Shown here: piece by piece, positions 52,454 to 61,217 of the stretch
How positions within the stretch are numbered: position 1 is the first letter of the stretch
How the letters are laid out: each line of letters starts with the position of its first letter
Assembly (NCBI GenBank): GCA_018262715.1
Contig: JADFDS010000042.1
Coordinates: 62,001 to 126,000, forward strand
Source: Bacteroidota bacterium
GTDB taxonomy: Bacteria; Bacteroidota; Bacteroidia; Bacteroidales; VadinHA17
DNA length: 64,000 bases
Direction of reading: 5' to 3'
Notes under the pieces: generated by a model
The model's database searches: none
Told to the model about the DNA's origin: nothing
Seen by the model: the letters and a program-made list of their open reading frames with translations, nothing else
Program-made: the position numbers and the translations under genes

Positions 52454-55400
52454 TTAATTTGCCTTTGAAGCCTGAGCCGACTCATGCCATGCGAGTATCG
52501 CTGTGAAAAGGTCAATGGCCTGCACCACGGTGGTGACACTCCTGACCGTCAGGCTCAGCTTGTTGTTGTTCTGTTTCACTGACATGTTGCCCTGTCTCCT
52601 GTTGACATAGTTCATCACCGACACGAACAGTGGCGAACGATAGAACTGCGACGACTGGTCCGTCACAAAGTTAGCAATCAGTGTGTTATTTTTAAGAATT
52701 ACTTTTTCAATTCCTGTCCGGGCTGCTGCCCATTTGAGCCTGACCAGCTGCAGCAGCGCCAGCGCAGGTGGCGGAGGCGGCCCGAACCTGTCCGTAAGGT
52801 GTGACTCATAGGCTTTAAGCCCTGCCTCATCCCTGATATCATTGAGCTCCTTGTAGAGCCTGATTCGCTCAGGTATGTTGGAGACGTAATCATCGGGGAA
52901 CATTATCTCGAGGTCAGTCTCTACCGTCACATCCTCAACAAATTGTTTCGGTTTTTCCTCGGCAGCGTGCTCCTTCTTCTCCGCCGGCCCGGGGAAGAGG
53001 CCGCCGAACTCCTCATCCTTCAGCTCCCTGACAGCCTCGTCAAGAATCTTCTGGTAGGTTTCATAACCCACGTCGGCTATAAAGCCGCTCTGTTCACCTC
53101 CGAGGAGGTTCCCTGCACCGCGTATGTCAAGGTCCTGCAGTGCGATATTGAATCCGCTGCCAAGCTCATAGTTCTCCTCTATGGCCTTGAGCCTGCGCCT
53201 TGCGTCACCGGTCAGGACCGAGAGCGGGGGAGTGAGCAGGTAACAGAAGGCCTTCCTGTTGGAACGGCCCACCCTGCCACGAAGCTGATGAAGCTCGGAA
53301 AGGCCGAAATTATGAGCATCATTGATGAAAATGGTATTGGCATTGGGGATATCCAGGCCCGATTCAATGATTGTTGTTGCCAGAAGCACATCATAATCGC
53401 CGCGTATGAAATCAGACATGACGTTCTCTATCTCATCACCCTCCATGCGGCCATGTACAACGGCAATCTTTATCTCCGGACAGAAGTGGAGCAGGGAGGC
53501 TTTCACCTCCATAATGTTTTCTATCCTGTTGTTGATGAAGAAAACCTGCCCGTTACGGCTAACCTCGTAAACTATTCCCTCGCGGATAATATCCTCATTG
53601 AAGCCGTGAAGCTCGGTGATGATGGGCATCCTGTTGGGGGGAGGAGTGCTGATCACTGACAGGTCACGGGCTCCCATCAGCGAAAACTGCAGTGTCCGGG
53701 GTATGGGTGTGGCGGTAAGCGTGAGGGTGTCAACACCGGCTCTGAGCGTCTTGAGCCTCTCTTTCGCGGCTACGCCGAAGCGCTGTTCCTCATCGATGAC
53801 GAGCAGACCCAGGTCCTTGAACATCACCTCTTTGCCGGTGAGTTTGTGGGTTCCCACGATAATGTCAATTTCGCCGTCGGAGAGTTGTTTGAGGATTTTC
53901 TTCTGTTCCGCGGGCTTGCGGTGCCTGCTGATGTAATCAACCTTGCAGGGGAAGTTCTCAAGCCGGGACGAAAAGGTTCTGAAATGTTGCAGCGCCAGAA
54001 TGGTCGTAGGTACCAGCACCGCGGTCTGTTTACCGTCAGTGGCTGCCTTAAATGCCGCCCTGATTGCTATCTCGGTCTTGCCGAATCCCACATCACCGCA
54101 TATGAGGCGGTCCATCGGCACCGGGGCCTCCATATCCTCCTTCACAGCCACGGTGCTGGCTAGCTGGTCAGGCGTATCCTCCCAGATGAATGAGGCTTCC
54201 AGCTCGCGCTGAAGGTATGAGTCGGGCGAGTAGGCGAAACCGCCGGAGGCTTTTCGCTTTGCGTAAAGAAGAATCAGGTCGCGGGCAATGTCCTTTACCT
54301 TCTTCTTCGTCGCCTGTTTTACCTTTTGCCAGGCCCCTGTGCCCAGCTTGTTGATGCGCGGCGGGGTGTCATCCTTGCCCTTGTACTTGGAGATGCGGTG
54401 CAGGGCGTGGATACCAACGTACAATATGTCATTATCCTTGAATACCAGCTTGATGGCTTCCTGCATCCTGCCGTTGACCTCAATCTTCTCCAGCCCGCCA
54501 AACCGGCCGATGCCATGGTCTGTATGTACAACATAATCACCAGGGTTGAGATCAGTCAGCTCTCTTACGGTCATGCTGTCACGACGAGTGAAGAAGCCCC
54601 TGATACGGAACTTGTGATAACGGTCAAAGATCTGATGATCAGTGTAAACGGCTATCTTAAGGTCATGGTCTGTAAAGCCCTGATGCAGGTTGAGCAGGAG
54701 GGGAGTGAACTGAACTGCCGGATCGGTCTCTTCGAAGATCTCCTTCAGGCGCTGTTCCTGGACCTCGCTCTCTGAGATGATGAAGTTGCTGTAGCCCTCC
54801 TGAACGTTTGAGGCAAGCTTTGATGTCAGCAGGCCGAAGTTCTTGTTGAATGCCGGCTGTGGCTCGGTGCGGAACCCGATGTTGACTGTATCAGGGTCCT
54901 GCCTTCCCCTGCCGAAGAAGATACGGCGGTGACGCGAGCAGAGTTCTTCGAGGTGACGGCCTGTGATGATAATGTCACGCCGGTCGGATATCTCTCCCTT
55001 CGAGCTTCGGCTCCGGGCCTGCGCCCATATGTTGTCAGTCTTCTCAACGATGTAGTCAAAATTGTCGCTCCAGATGATTGATGACGGGGGAATGAAATCG
55101 ATGAAGCTGTCAGCGCTCTCCTGGAAGGCAAGCAACTGGATGTCAGGAATGACCTGTATCTCATCATGAAGCTGCAGGGAAAGCTGGTCATCCGGACTGA
55201 ACGAACGAATTGAATCAACTTCCTCGCCGAAGAAGTCTATCCTGTAAGGTTTGTCCGCTGAATAGGAAAAAAGGTCGGTGATGCTTCCCCTGACTGAATA
55301 CTGGCCAGGCTCATAGACAAAATCAGTACGCCGGAAGTTATATTCACGGAGGACCTCCTCAAGGAACTCGATGGAGAGTTTCGCTCCTTTTTTTATGAAG

Positions 55401-55831
55401 AAGGTGTTTTTCTTAAGGCTTGATTTGCTGATGACCTTCTCCATGACCGATTCGGGGTAGGTGACGATGATGCATTTTCTTCGCCCCGAGCTGAGGAAAT
55501 TGAGTACCTCAGCCCTGAGAATGATGTTGGCGGGCTCAGTCTGGTCATACATCACTGACCTTTTGTAAGTTCCCGGGAAGAAGAAGATGTTGTCATCACC
55601 CATGAGTGATGTGAGGTCATTGTAGAAGTAGGCAGCGTCTTCCTTTTCGGGAAGCAACACCACGTGTGTCGTGGGCTGCTGTGACAGTGCCCCGGCCATC
55701 ACAATTGAACGTGACGAGCCTGTCAGCCCGTGTATCGTCACCGGTTCTGCGCTGTCACCAGCCAGCAATTCCTCAAGCCTGCGGAATGATGGATGCTGCC
55801 TGTAAATGTCCCTGAAAACGGTGCTGGCCAT
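52454..55831 (-). CDS. mfd: Transcription-repair coupling factor Mfd
   Basis: Mfd removes RNA polymerase stalled at lesions and recruits UvrA. The 1125-residue protein has the UvrB-like N-terminus, the RNAP-interacting domain (LTDLNPGDYVVHTDHGIGRFGGLEKI), and SF2 helicase motifs: Walker A CGDVGFGKTEIA, DEEQRFGV, TLTATPIPRTL and QLRGRVGRSNRKAFCYLL. The TRCF C-terminal domain follows. The start was set at 55831 (MASTVFRDIYRQHPSF) because the -7 box covers the longer ORF's start. It heads the mfd-coaX-barrel-TPR-lptC-CorC operon. Confidence 0.97.
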   Translation of the reverse strand: MASTVFRDIYRQHPSFRRLEELLAGDSAEPVTIHGLTGSSRSIVMAGALSQQPTTHVVLLPEKEDAAYFYNDLTSLMGDDNIFFFPGTYKRSVMYDQTEPANIILRAEVLNFLSSGRRKCIIVTYPESVMEKVISKSSLKKNTFFIKKGAKLSIEFLEEVLREYNFRRTDFVYEPGQYSVRGSITDLFSYSADKPYRIDFFGEEVDSIRSFSPDDQLSLQLHDEIQVIPDIQLLAFQESADSFIDFIPPSSIIWSDNFDYIVEKTDNIWAQARSRSSKGEISDRRDIIITGRHLEELCSRHRRIFFGRGRQDPDTVNIGFRTEPQPAFNKNFGLLTSKLASNVQEGYSNFIISESEVQEQRLKEIFEETDPAVQFTPLLLNLHQGFTDHDLKIAVYTDHQIFDRYHKFRIRGFFTRRDSMTVRELTDLNPGDYVVHTDHGIGRFGGLEKIEVNGRMQEAIKLVFKDNDILYVGIHALHRISKYKGKDDTPPRINKLGTGAWQKVKQATKKKVKDIARDLILLYAKRKASGGFAYSPDSYLQRELEASFIWEDTPDQLASTVAVKEDMEAPVPMDRLICGDVGFGKTEIAIRAAFKAATDGKQTAVLVPTTILALQHFRTFSSRLENFPCKVDYISRHRKPAEQKKILKQLSDGEIDIIVGTHKLTGKEVMFKDLGLLVIDEEQRFGVAAKERLKTLRAGVDTLTLTATPIPRTLQFSLMGARDLSVISTPPPNRMPIITELHGFNEDIIREGIVYEVSRNGQVFFINNRIENIMEVKASLLHFCPEIKIAVVHGRMEGDEIENVMSDFIRGDYDVLLATTIIESGLDIPNANTIFINDAHNFGLSELHQLRGRVGRSNRKAFCYLLTPPLSVLTGDARRRLKAIEENYELGSGFNIALQDLDIRGAGNLLGGEQSGFIADVGYETYQKILDEAVRELKDEEFGGLFPGPAEKKEHAAEEKPKQFVEDVTVETDLEIMFPDDYVSNIPERIRLYKELNDIRDEAGLKAYESHLTDRFGPPPPPALALLQLVRLKWAAARTGIEKVILKNNTLIANFVTDQSSQFYRSPLFVSVMNYVNRRQGNMSVKQNNNKLSLTVRSVTTVVQAIDLFTAILAWHESAQASKAN

Positions 55832-55849
55832 TGATTTTGTCTGAGGGTG

Positions 55850-55857
55850 CAAAATTA
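55850..55857 (-). promoter_or_regulatory. -7 box TAATTTTG of the mfd operon
   Basis: TAATTTTG on the minus strand lies 18 bp before the chosen mfd start and overlaps the start codon of the longer track ORF, ruling that one out. Confidence 0.6.
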
Positions 55858-55897
55858 ACAAAGCCGAAGCTCACCGCAAAAAGAAAGCGATGAACTT

Positions 55898-56902
55898 TCA
55901 GCAGCACATTCCCACAAGCTTCCTGATCATATCAGGTGATCCGCAGTAGAATGGAGTCCGCTGATGAAGGCTTTCGGGTTTCAGCGAAAGGATTCTCCTC
56001 GTGCCGTCGGTGGCAACGCCGCCGGCCTGTTCGATAATGAACGAGATCGGATTGCATTCGTAAACCAGCCTCAGCTTCCCGGAAGGGTAACTGATTGAAG
56101 GCGGATAAAGAAAGATGCCCCCGGTCAGCATGTTGCGATGCACATCGGAGACCAGGGAGCCGATATACCTTGAGATGTAAGGCCGTTTGGTGGCAGGATC
56201 ATTCTCCTGACAGTATTTGATATATTTCTTTACCCCTTCAGGGAACTTGATATAGTTACCTTCATTGATTGAATAAATCCTTCCTGTTTCCGGCGTCTTC
56301 ATGTTCGGGTGCGAAAGACAGAACTCCCCGATGGTAGGGTCAAGGGTAAAGCCATTAACCCCGTTGCCGGTGGTGTAGACCAGCATGGTGGATGACCCGT
56401 AGATAACATAGCCGGCAGCAACCTGCCTGCTTCCCTCCTGGAGGAAATCTGCGATTGAGACCTCCTCATCACGTTCAGTGACGCGGCGGTAAATGGAAAA
56501 GATTGATCCGACCGATACGTTTACGTCAATGTTGGATGAACCGTCGAGCGGGTCGATACAGACCACATACTTGCCCCGGGAAGCAAACTCCCCGGTGAAG
56601 ACGACCTCGTTCTGGTTCTCCTCGGAGGCGATACCCGCACACTGGCCTGACGATTTAAGGGCATCGATGAATACCTCATCAGCATAACGGTCAAGCTTCT
56701 GCTGTTCCTCGCCCTGCGGGTTTTCAGCTCCGGCCCTGCCCAGTATCTCTACCAGTCCGGCTTTGCGGATCTTGGCGTTGACCATCTTGGCAGCTGTGCC
56801 GATGTGATGAAGAAGGCTTGACAACTCCCCCTGTGCGAAGGGAAAGTCTTTCTGTTTGCTGATGATAAAGTCATTCAGACTGGTGATATCATAACTTGGC
56901 AT
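55898..56902 (-). CDS. fbp: Class I fructose-1,6-bisphosphatase
   Basis: Fbp hydrolyses fructose-1,6-bisphosphate in gluconeogenesis. The 334-residue protein has the class I metal and substrate motifs: [11 protein letters not shown] (Glu ligands), [51 protein letters not shown], and the sugar-phosphate region [24 protein letters not shown] with [17 protein letters not shown]. It lies 27 bp after a GldN-like lipoprotein gene and ends the glycosyltransferase-pyrC operon. Confidence 0.96.
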   Translation of the reverse strand: MPSYDITSLNDFIISKQKDFPFAQGELSSLLHHIGTAAKMVNAKIRKAGLVEILGRAGAENPQGEEQQKLDRYADEVFIDALKSSGQCAGIASEENQNEVVFTGEFASRGKYVVCIDPLDGSSNIDVNVSVGSIFSIYRRVTERDEEVSIADFLQEGSRQVAAGYVIYGSSTMLVYTTGNGVNGFTLDPTIGEFCLSHPNMKTPETGRIYSINEGNYIKFPEGVKKYIKYCQENDPATKRPYISRYIGSLVSDVHRNMLTGGIFLYPPSISYPSGKLRLVYECNPISFIIEQAGGVATDGTRRILSLKPESLHQRTPFYCGSPDMIRKLVGMCC

Positions 56903-56929
56903 ACTGAAGATGTTTTGGTTTGTCGTTTG

Positions 56930-57541
56930 TCAGTTCAGGTCAGCCCGGAAAGCAGCCCTGTATGCATAAACCTTCCCCGTGTTGTTGTATAGCTCATAAC
57001 CGAAAGTGACAGACTTTGCCCTTTTTTCAACCCTGTTGTCCTCCGGGAAATAGTACCAGTCTTCTGTAAATGAGATCTTCCCGATCTTCGTTCTGTCATT
57101 TTTAAACTCACTCTCAATCTTTTTTACATCGGCAGGGCTGAGTGGTGCGCCGCTGTGATAATCATAAACAGTCATGCTTCCGTCATAGATACGGCTGAAT
57201 ACAGCGTCAACGAGGACCTGGCCGTTATATCCGGCCACCTTTTCCACCTCCCATGGATCACCTTCTGGATCCGGCTTTATGATTACCTCGGTGACTATGT
57301 CGCTGGCAATGAGCACTGCGCCGGCATGGAGCTCAGTGCCGGCACTGCGGTTCAGTGCGGTGCTGCTGTCCGCCCCGGCCCGGTTCATCGCTGAGGTTCC
57401 TCCCTGACTTTTCGTGTTGGCGCTATCTCCGGCCTCAGTTCCGCCAGCACCGGCAGTGGAGGCCCCTCCTTTTTCCCTGCCTCCCTCCCCGCACGAGGTG
57501 AAAAGTGCAATGAGTATGATAAACAAAGCAATTCTGTTCAT
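56930..57541 (-). CDS. Lipoprotein with GldN/PorN-like C-terminal region
   Basis: The 203-residue product has a lipoprotein signal (IILIALFTSCGEGG). A low-complexity Gly/Ala/Ser/Thr linker follows (about 20-70). The C-terminal 120 residues (EVIIKPDPEGDPWEVEKVAGYNGQVLVDAVFSRIYDGSMTVYDY, FTEDWYYFPEDNRVEKRAKSVTFGYELYNNTGKVYAYRAAFRADLN) resemble the C-terminal part of GldN/PorN, a type IX secretion ring component. True GldN is longer and has a different N-terminus, so this may be a paralogue with a separate role. Resemblance was judged by eye only. Confidence 0.5.
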   Translation of the reverse strand: MNRIALFIILIALFTSCGEGGREKGGASTAGAGGTEAGDSANTKSQGGTSAMNRAGADSSTALNRSAGTELHAGAVLIASDIVTEVIIKPDPEGDPWEVEKVAGYNGQVLVDAVFSRIYDGSMTVYDYHSGAPLSPADVKKIESEFKNDRTKIGKISFTEDWYYFPEDNRVEKRAKSVTFGYELYNNTGKVYAYRAAFRADLN

Positions 57542-57553
57542 AATGCTTCTCTT

Positions 57554-58912
57554 TTATCTTTTGAAACGGAGCATCTCCGGTGCCCTGCGGCCTGTCAGCC
57601 CGCCTTCCTCAAATACCGGCACCCCGTTAGCAAATACTGTTATGACGCTGCTTCGGAAAGTGGTTCCTTCCAGTGGCGACCATCCGCACTTGTAAAGGAT
57701 GTTACCTTTATTGACCGTCCATGGTGCCGCAGGATCGACAAGGACCAGATCAGCCTTGTATCCTTCCCTTACAAAGCCCCGGTCCGTGATGCCGAAGAGC
57801 AATGCCGGGTTATGGCACATCTTCCTCACCACCAGCTCCGGATTGAGCTCGCCCCGGTGGCACAGCTCCAGCATCATCACCAGTGAGTGCTGTACAGTGG
57901 GACCGCCCGAAGGTGCCTTGAAATAAGGGGCACTCTTCTCCTCAAGAGTGTGGGGAGCATGATCTGTGGCTATAACGTCAATGAGCCCCTTCCTTACGGC
58001 ACTTAACAGCGCTTCCCTGTCGGCTGCGCTGCGCACCGGGGGATTCCATTTGACCAGGTTTCCTTTGGAAGCATATGAGCTGTCATCAAACCAGAGGTGA
58101 TGGACGCATGCTTCGCCTGTGATCTGCTTCGCGGAAGGATCGGCTCCGGGTGTCAGCAGTTGTGTCTCCTCCGCAGTCGACAGGTGGAGCAGGTGCAGCC
58201 TCGCACCGCCATGGCGGGCAAGACCAACTGCAGTTTCCGATGAGGCTATGGCGGCCTCGCGGCTTCTGATCAGCGGATGAAATGCCGGATCTATAGTTAC
58301 ACCGTACTCTTCGCGGTATGCGGCGATATTGGCCTTGATGATCTTCTCATCCTCACAATGGCAGGCCACCGGGATCTTCCTGAGTCTGAATATGGCTTCC
58401 AGCGTTGAGCTGTCACTTACCAGCATGTTGCCGGTGGAAGCACCCATGAAGAGCTTGAAGGCAGGCACCAGTGATGGATCTGCCATGCGGAGCTCATCTA
58501 TGTTGCTGTCAGTGGCCCCGATGTAAAATGAATAGTTGATCACAGATTTTTCTGCTGCCAGCCTGTTTTTCCCTTCCCACTCACTGATGGAAATTGTCTG
58601 CGGCAGGGTGTTTGGCATTTCCATGAACGATGTCACCCCTCCGGCTGCAGCGGCAGCGCTCTCGCTGGCAATGTCCGCCTTATGCGTCAGCCCCGGCTCC
58701 CGGAAATGGACATGATCGTCGATGATGCCGGGCATGAGCCATAACCCTGACGATTCAATCATCTTTGTCCCGGCGCCTGAAGGAGCCTTCCCGGGTGGAA
58801 AAATTCCGGCTATGCGGTCACCCGCAATCATGACATCCGCCTTCCGCATGCTCTCTTCATTGATGAGCAGTGCGTTGCGGATAACTGTTTTGTTCTCTGC
58901 TTTTTCCTGCAT
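57554..58912 (-). CDS. pyrC: Dihydroorotase
   Basis: This enzyme cyclises carbamoyl-aspartate to dihydroorotate in pyrimidine synthesis. The 452-residue amidohydrolase has IDDHVHFREPGLTHKAD, the Lys-containing PAFKLFMGASTGN, CHCEDEKIIK, LHLLHLSTAEE, NPPVRSAADREALL and DVIATDHAPHTLEEK. The start at 58912 (MQEKAENKTVIRNALLI) avoids the 40 bp overlap with the glycosyltransferase that the track start would require. The gap to that gene is 10 bp. Confidence 0.93.
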   Translation of the reverse strand: MQEKAENKTVIRNALLINEESMRKADVMIAGDRIAGIFPPGKAPSGAGTKMIESSGLWLMPGIIDDHVHFREPGLTHKADIASESAAAAAGGVTSFMEMPNTLPQTISISEWEGKNRLAAEKSVINYSFYIGATDSNIDELRMADPSLVPAFKLFMGASTGNMLVSDSSTLEAIFRLRKIPVACHCEDEKIIKANIAAYREEYGVTIDPAFHPLIRSREAAIASSETAVGLARHGGARLHLLHLSTAEETQLLTPGADPSAKQITGEACVHHLWFDDSSYASKGNLVKWNPPVRSAADREALLSAVRKGLIDVIATDHAPHTLEEKSAPYFKAPSGGPTVQHSLVMMLELCHRGELNPELVVRKMCHNPALLFGITDRGFVREGYKADLVLVDPAAPWTVNKGNILYKCGWSPLEGTTFRSSVITVFANGVPVFEEGGLTGRRAPEMLRFKR

Positions 58913-58922
58913 GATAAGACGG

Positions 58923-59657
58923 TCAGGCGACTGTCCTGGCCGGCTTCCGGAAGATACTGACAATTTTCATACGGAGAACACCCCACATGGCTTCGCCGAA
59001 GATGCCTCCCGACATTTTTGAGGTTCCCGCTTTCCGGTCAGTGAAGATTATCGGCACTTCAACTATTTTATATCCCAGTTGCCATGCTGTGAACTTCATC
59101 TCAATCTGGAAACCGTACCCGACAAGCCTTATATGTCCCGGATTGATATTCAGCAATACCTCGCGGCGGTAGCATTTGAAGCCTGCCGTTGTGTCCATGA
59201 TCTTCATGCCGGTCACCAGTCTCACATACATCGAGGCGATGTATGACATCAGCACCCTTCCCATAGGCCAGTTCACGACGTTAACGCCGGAGATGTACCT
59301 TGAGCCGATTGCCAGGTCAGCACCGCCGTTCTCACAAGCATCCCAGAGCCTGACAAGGTCATCAGGATTATGGGAGAAGTCTGCGTCCATCTCGAATATG
59401 TAACTGTAGTCTCTCTGCAGTGCCCATTCGAAACCTGCGATATATGCCCTGCCGAGCCCCATCTTGCCGGGTCTTTCGAGAAGGTGGAGGTTGGGAAATG
59501 AGACCATCATTTCCTTGACTATTGAGGCTGTACCGTCAGGAGAGTTGTCATCAATGACCAGTATGTCAAATGGTACGGATAGACCGGTTATTGCTCTGAC
59601 GAGGCCGGGGATGTTCTCCCGCTCGTTGTAGGTGGGTACTATGACAAGATTTGGCAT
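58923..59657 (-). CDS. Polyprenol monophosphomannose synthase-like glycosyltransferase
   Basis: The 244-residue GT2 family enzyme resembles Dpm1/Ppm1: LVIVPTYNERENIPGLVRAI, DILVIDDNSPDGTASIV, the metal-binding IFEMDADFSHNPDDLVRLWDACENGGADLAIGSRYI and the product-side MDTTAGFKCYRREVL. VPIIFTDRKAGTSKMS also fits. It lacks a C-terminal membrane domain, so it acts at the cytoplasmic face of the inner membrane with an undecaprenyl-type acceptor. Donor sugar is not decided. It leads the pyrC-fbp operon; no consensus -7 box was found upstream. Confidence 0.9.
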   Translation of the reverse strand: MPNLVIVPTYNERENIPGLVRAITGLSVPFDILVIDDNSPDGTASIVKEMMVSFPNLHLLERPGKMGLGRAYIAGFEWALQRDYSYIFEMDADFSHNPDDLVRLWDACENGGADLAIGSRYISGVNVVNWPMGRVLMSYIASMYVRLVTGMKIMDTTAGFKCYRREVLLNINPGHIRLVGYGFQIEMKFTAWQLGYKIVEVPIIFTDRKAGTSKMSGGIFGEAMWGVLRMKIVSIFRKPARTVA

Positions 59658-59774
59658 ATTGATCCGCTATGAATGCGAAGTTAATTATTTTTATTACTCT
59701 GTCCCGCAATACCATGCTGAACCTGGGTCCAGGGCTTTGGTTTTGGCAGGGCTGAAAAAATATTTTTGAAAAAA

Positions 59775-59806
59775 TTTTGGATGTTTACAAGGAAGCGTTA
59801 CTTTTG
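59775..59806 (+). promoter_or_regulatory. tRNA promoter (TTTTG-N19-TACTTTTG)
   Basis: TTTTG (59775-59779) and TACTTTTG (59799-59806) are 19 bp apart and match the Bacteroidetes consensus. The box lies about 50 bp upstream of tRNA-Ile, so it likely drives the tRNA-Ile/tRNA-Ala transcript. Confidence 0.75.
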
Positions 59807-59856
59807 TCACCCCAAATGATTCAAAAACGGGGTGTTCTTTATAGTGTGCGCTTATC

Positions 59857-59930
59857 AGTCCCATAGCTCAGTTGGTTAGAGCGCTACACTGATAATGTAG
59901 AGGTCCCCAGTTCAACTCTGGGTGGGACTA
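59857..59930 (+). tRNA. tRNA-Ile (GAT)
   Basis: This is a 74-nt tRNA. Acceptor AGTCCCA pairs with TGGGACT, the D arm is AGCTCAGTTGGTTAGAGC, and anticodon stem CTACA/TGTAG has loop CTGATAA (anticodon GAT). The T arm is CCCAG-TTCAACT-CTGGG, and CCA is not encoded. Confidence 0.95.
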
Positions 59931-59931
59931 C

Positions 59932-60004
59932 AGGATTTGAGATTTGCGAATTGCGATTTGAGATTGTTGCTTAACTCGAAAATCGGGAATCGAAAGTCGA
60001 AAAT
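59932..60004. repeat. Tandem-word repeat between tRNA genes (GATTTGAGATTTGCG / CGAAAATCGGGAATCGAAAGTCG)
   Basis: GGATTTGAGATTTGCGAATTGCGATTTGAG is followed by AACTCGAAAATCGGGAATCGAAAGTCGAAAA. The arms are partly complementary in words and resemble the blocks at 9.9 kb and 32.8 kb. Confidence 0.6.
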
Positions 60005-60010
60005 AAAATT

Positions 60011-60096
60011 GGGGATTTAGCTCAGTTGGCCAGAGCATCCCGTATCCGCCGGTTGGCGGATCGGGAGGGTCAAGGGTACTGAATCCGGTTCTTTAC
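60011..60096 (+). pseudogene. Broken tRNA-Ala copy carrying a REP-like palindrome in its anticodon arm
   Basis: The first 27 nt (GGGGATTTAGCTCAGTTGGC to CAGAGCA) equal the intact tRNA-Ala. In place of the anticodon arm sits the palindrome ATCCCG-T-ATCCGCC-GGTT-GGCGGAT-CGGGA (60037-60066). The T arm is degenerate (CAAGGGTACTGAATCC) and no 3' acceptor strand pairs with GGGGATT. The 33 bp AAAATTGGGG to AGAGCA recurs exactly at 60097-60129, 92 bp later, so the intact gene directly follows. Confidence 0.8.
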
Positions 60097-60102
60097 AAAA
60101 TT

Positions 60103-60176
60103 GGGGATTTAGCTCAGTTGGCCAGAGCACCTGCCTTGCACGCAGGGGGTCAAGGGTTCGACTCCCTTAATCTCCA
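60103..60176 (+). tRNA. tRNA-Ala (TGC)
   Basis: This is a 74-nt tRNA. Acceptor GGGGATT pairs with AATCTCC (one G-T pair), anticodon stem CTGC/GCAG has loop CTTGCAC (anticodon TGC), and the T arm is AAGGG-TTCGACT-CCCTT. It is immediately downstream of the broken copy and followed by a terminator. Confidence 0.95.
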
Positions 60177-60180
60177 CGGA

Positions 60181-60211
60181 AGAGTCTTCAGCAATGAAGG
60201 CTCTTTTTTTG
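60181..60211 (+). terminator. Rho-independent terminator of the tRNA transcript
   Basis: AGAGTCTTCA-GCAA-TGAAGGCTCT forms a 10-bp stem with one G-T pair, followed by seven T residues, 5 bp after tRNA-Ala. Confidence 0.85.
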
Positions 60212-60309
60212 TAATGATTCCGGAGCATCCAGACGCGCACAGTATAGAGCTGGCCTGGGTACCCCGGCAGTGAATCAAGATAAAGAGGAGTTCCGGTTGC
60301 TGATGCTTG

Positions 60310-60861
60310 TCAGAATTTCAGCGCCACGCCGATGTTAAGATATGCGATTCCGTAGCCCAGTTCCAGCATTGCAGCAAAAGCATCTGTGAAGTAGTACCGT
60401 CCTCCGATATAACCTGACCAGGCCAATCCTCCGGAGCCATAGTTGTCCAGACCAGTAGGATCACCTATCTCTTTTGACGTGACTATGTTGTATCCCAGGA
60501 GAATGCCTGCATATGTATCCAGTTTGTCTACCAGCGGATAATGAAAGCTGCCCCTTGCACCCACAATTATATTCGAGTATTTCCAACCCCATCCCATAGA
60601 TTCATACTTGAAGGATGAATATCCCAGGTAGGGGCCGATTCCTATCACCCCTTTTTCAATGAGTCCGTCCACAATGCCAATCTCAAGGGAAGCGGATACC
60701 GGAGGTATCTGGCTCGAATAGTATGTGCCGGAATAGAGGGTTGACCCAAGGCCCAGGCCCAGGTTCAGCACTTTGTCGCCTTTAAGGAATGTTGATTCCT
60801 GGGCATGGAGATTAGCAGATGCAATTATCAGTGCACCGGCGAAGAGTAGAACTTTTTTCAT
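60310..60861 (-). CDS. Small outer-membrane beta-barrel-like protein
   Basis: The 183-residue product has a signal peptide (MKKVLLFAGALIIASANLHAQ). Barrel-type strands follow (VLNLGLGLGSTLYSG, VSASLEIGIVDGLIEKGVIGIGPYLGYSSFKYE, IIVGARGSFHYPLVDKLDTYAGILLGYNIV, SGYIGGRYYFTDAFAAMLELGYGIAYLNIGVALKF) ending in Phe, the typical BAM signal. It stands alone between the tRNA terminator and a long gene-free region. Confidence 0.75.
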   Translation of the reverse strand: MKKVLLFAGALIIASANLHAQESTFLKGDKVLNLGLGLGSTLYSGTYYSSQIPPVSASLEIGIVDGLIEKGVIGIGPYLGYSSFKYESMGWGWKYSNIIVGARGSFHYPLVDKLDTYAGILLGYNIVTSKEIGDPTGLDNYGSGGLAWSGYIGGRYYFTDAFAAMLELGYGIAYLNIGVALKF

Positions 60862-61119
60862 GATGGTGTATTTTAATGGTTAACACAAATTAAATAACAA
60901 GCCGTTCCGGCAGTTGTTCAACCAATGTGTGGGTCAGGCCGTTACATTCATCGGTGAATGAAGATTGTCCGGAGACAATTCTATATGTAATGGTCAAGCT
61001 ATAAGGAAGATAGGTATGTCCGGGCCTTCCGGTCCGGTCTGCAGGGGCAAATAAAATCTCTCAGGAGAGATGTAAAAAATGCAACAAAATTCGCGGATTG
61101 CAGTTATAATAGGTACCTG

Positions 61120-61213
61120 TAAAACAAAAAGGCGGTCCCCATTCATATGTTAGTCAAATATACATTCGTCAAAATATGGACCCAGAAAGGGTCGGCGAGG
61201 TAGGGGACCGCCC
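61120..61213 (-). ncRNA. Candidate small structured RNA
   Basis: On the minus strand a TAATTTTG -7 box (61225-61218) would start transcription at about 61213. The RNA would begin GGGCGGTCCCC, and these bases pair with GGGGACCGCC at 61140-61131, which is followed by TTTTTGTTTT. Inside the closing 10-bp stem are GACCC-TTTCT-GGGTC (61193-61179) and CATAT/ATATG (61178-61174 with 61148-61144). Paired ends, promoter and T tract together fit a stable RNA of about 90 nt. It lacks the SRP GGAAGG/AGCAG motif. No known family is recognised. Confidence 0.5.
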
Positions 61214-61217
61214 ATTT

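Noticed and set aside
61131-61212. SRP (4.5S) RNA on either strand
   Set aside because: The universal GGAAGG and AGCAG internal-loop motifs are missing.
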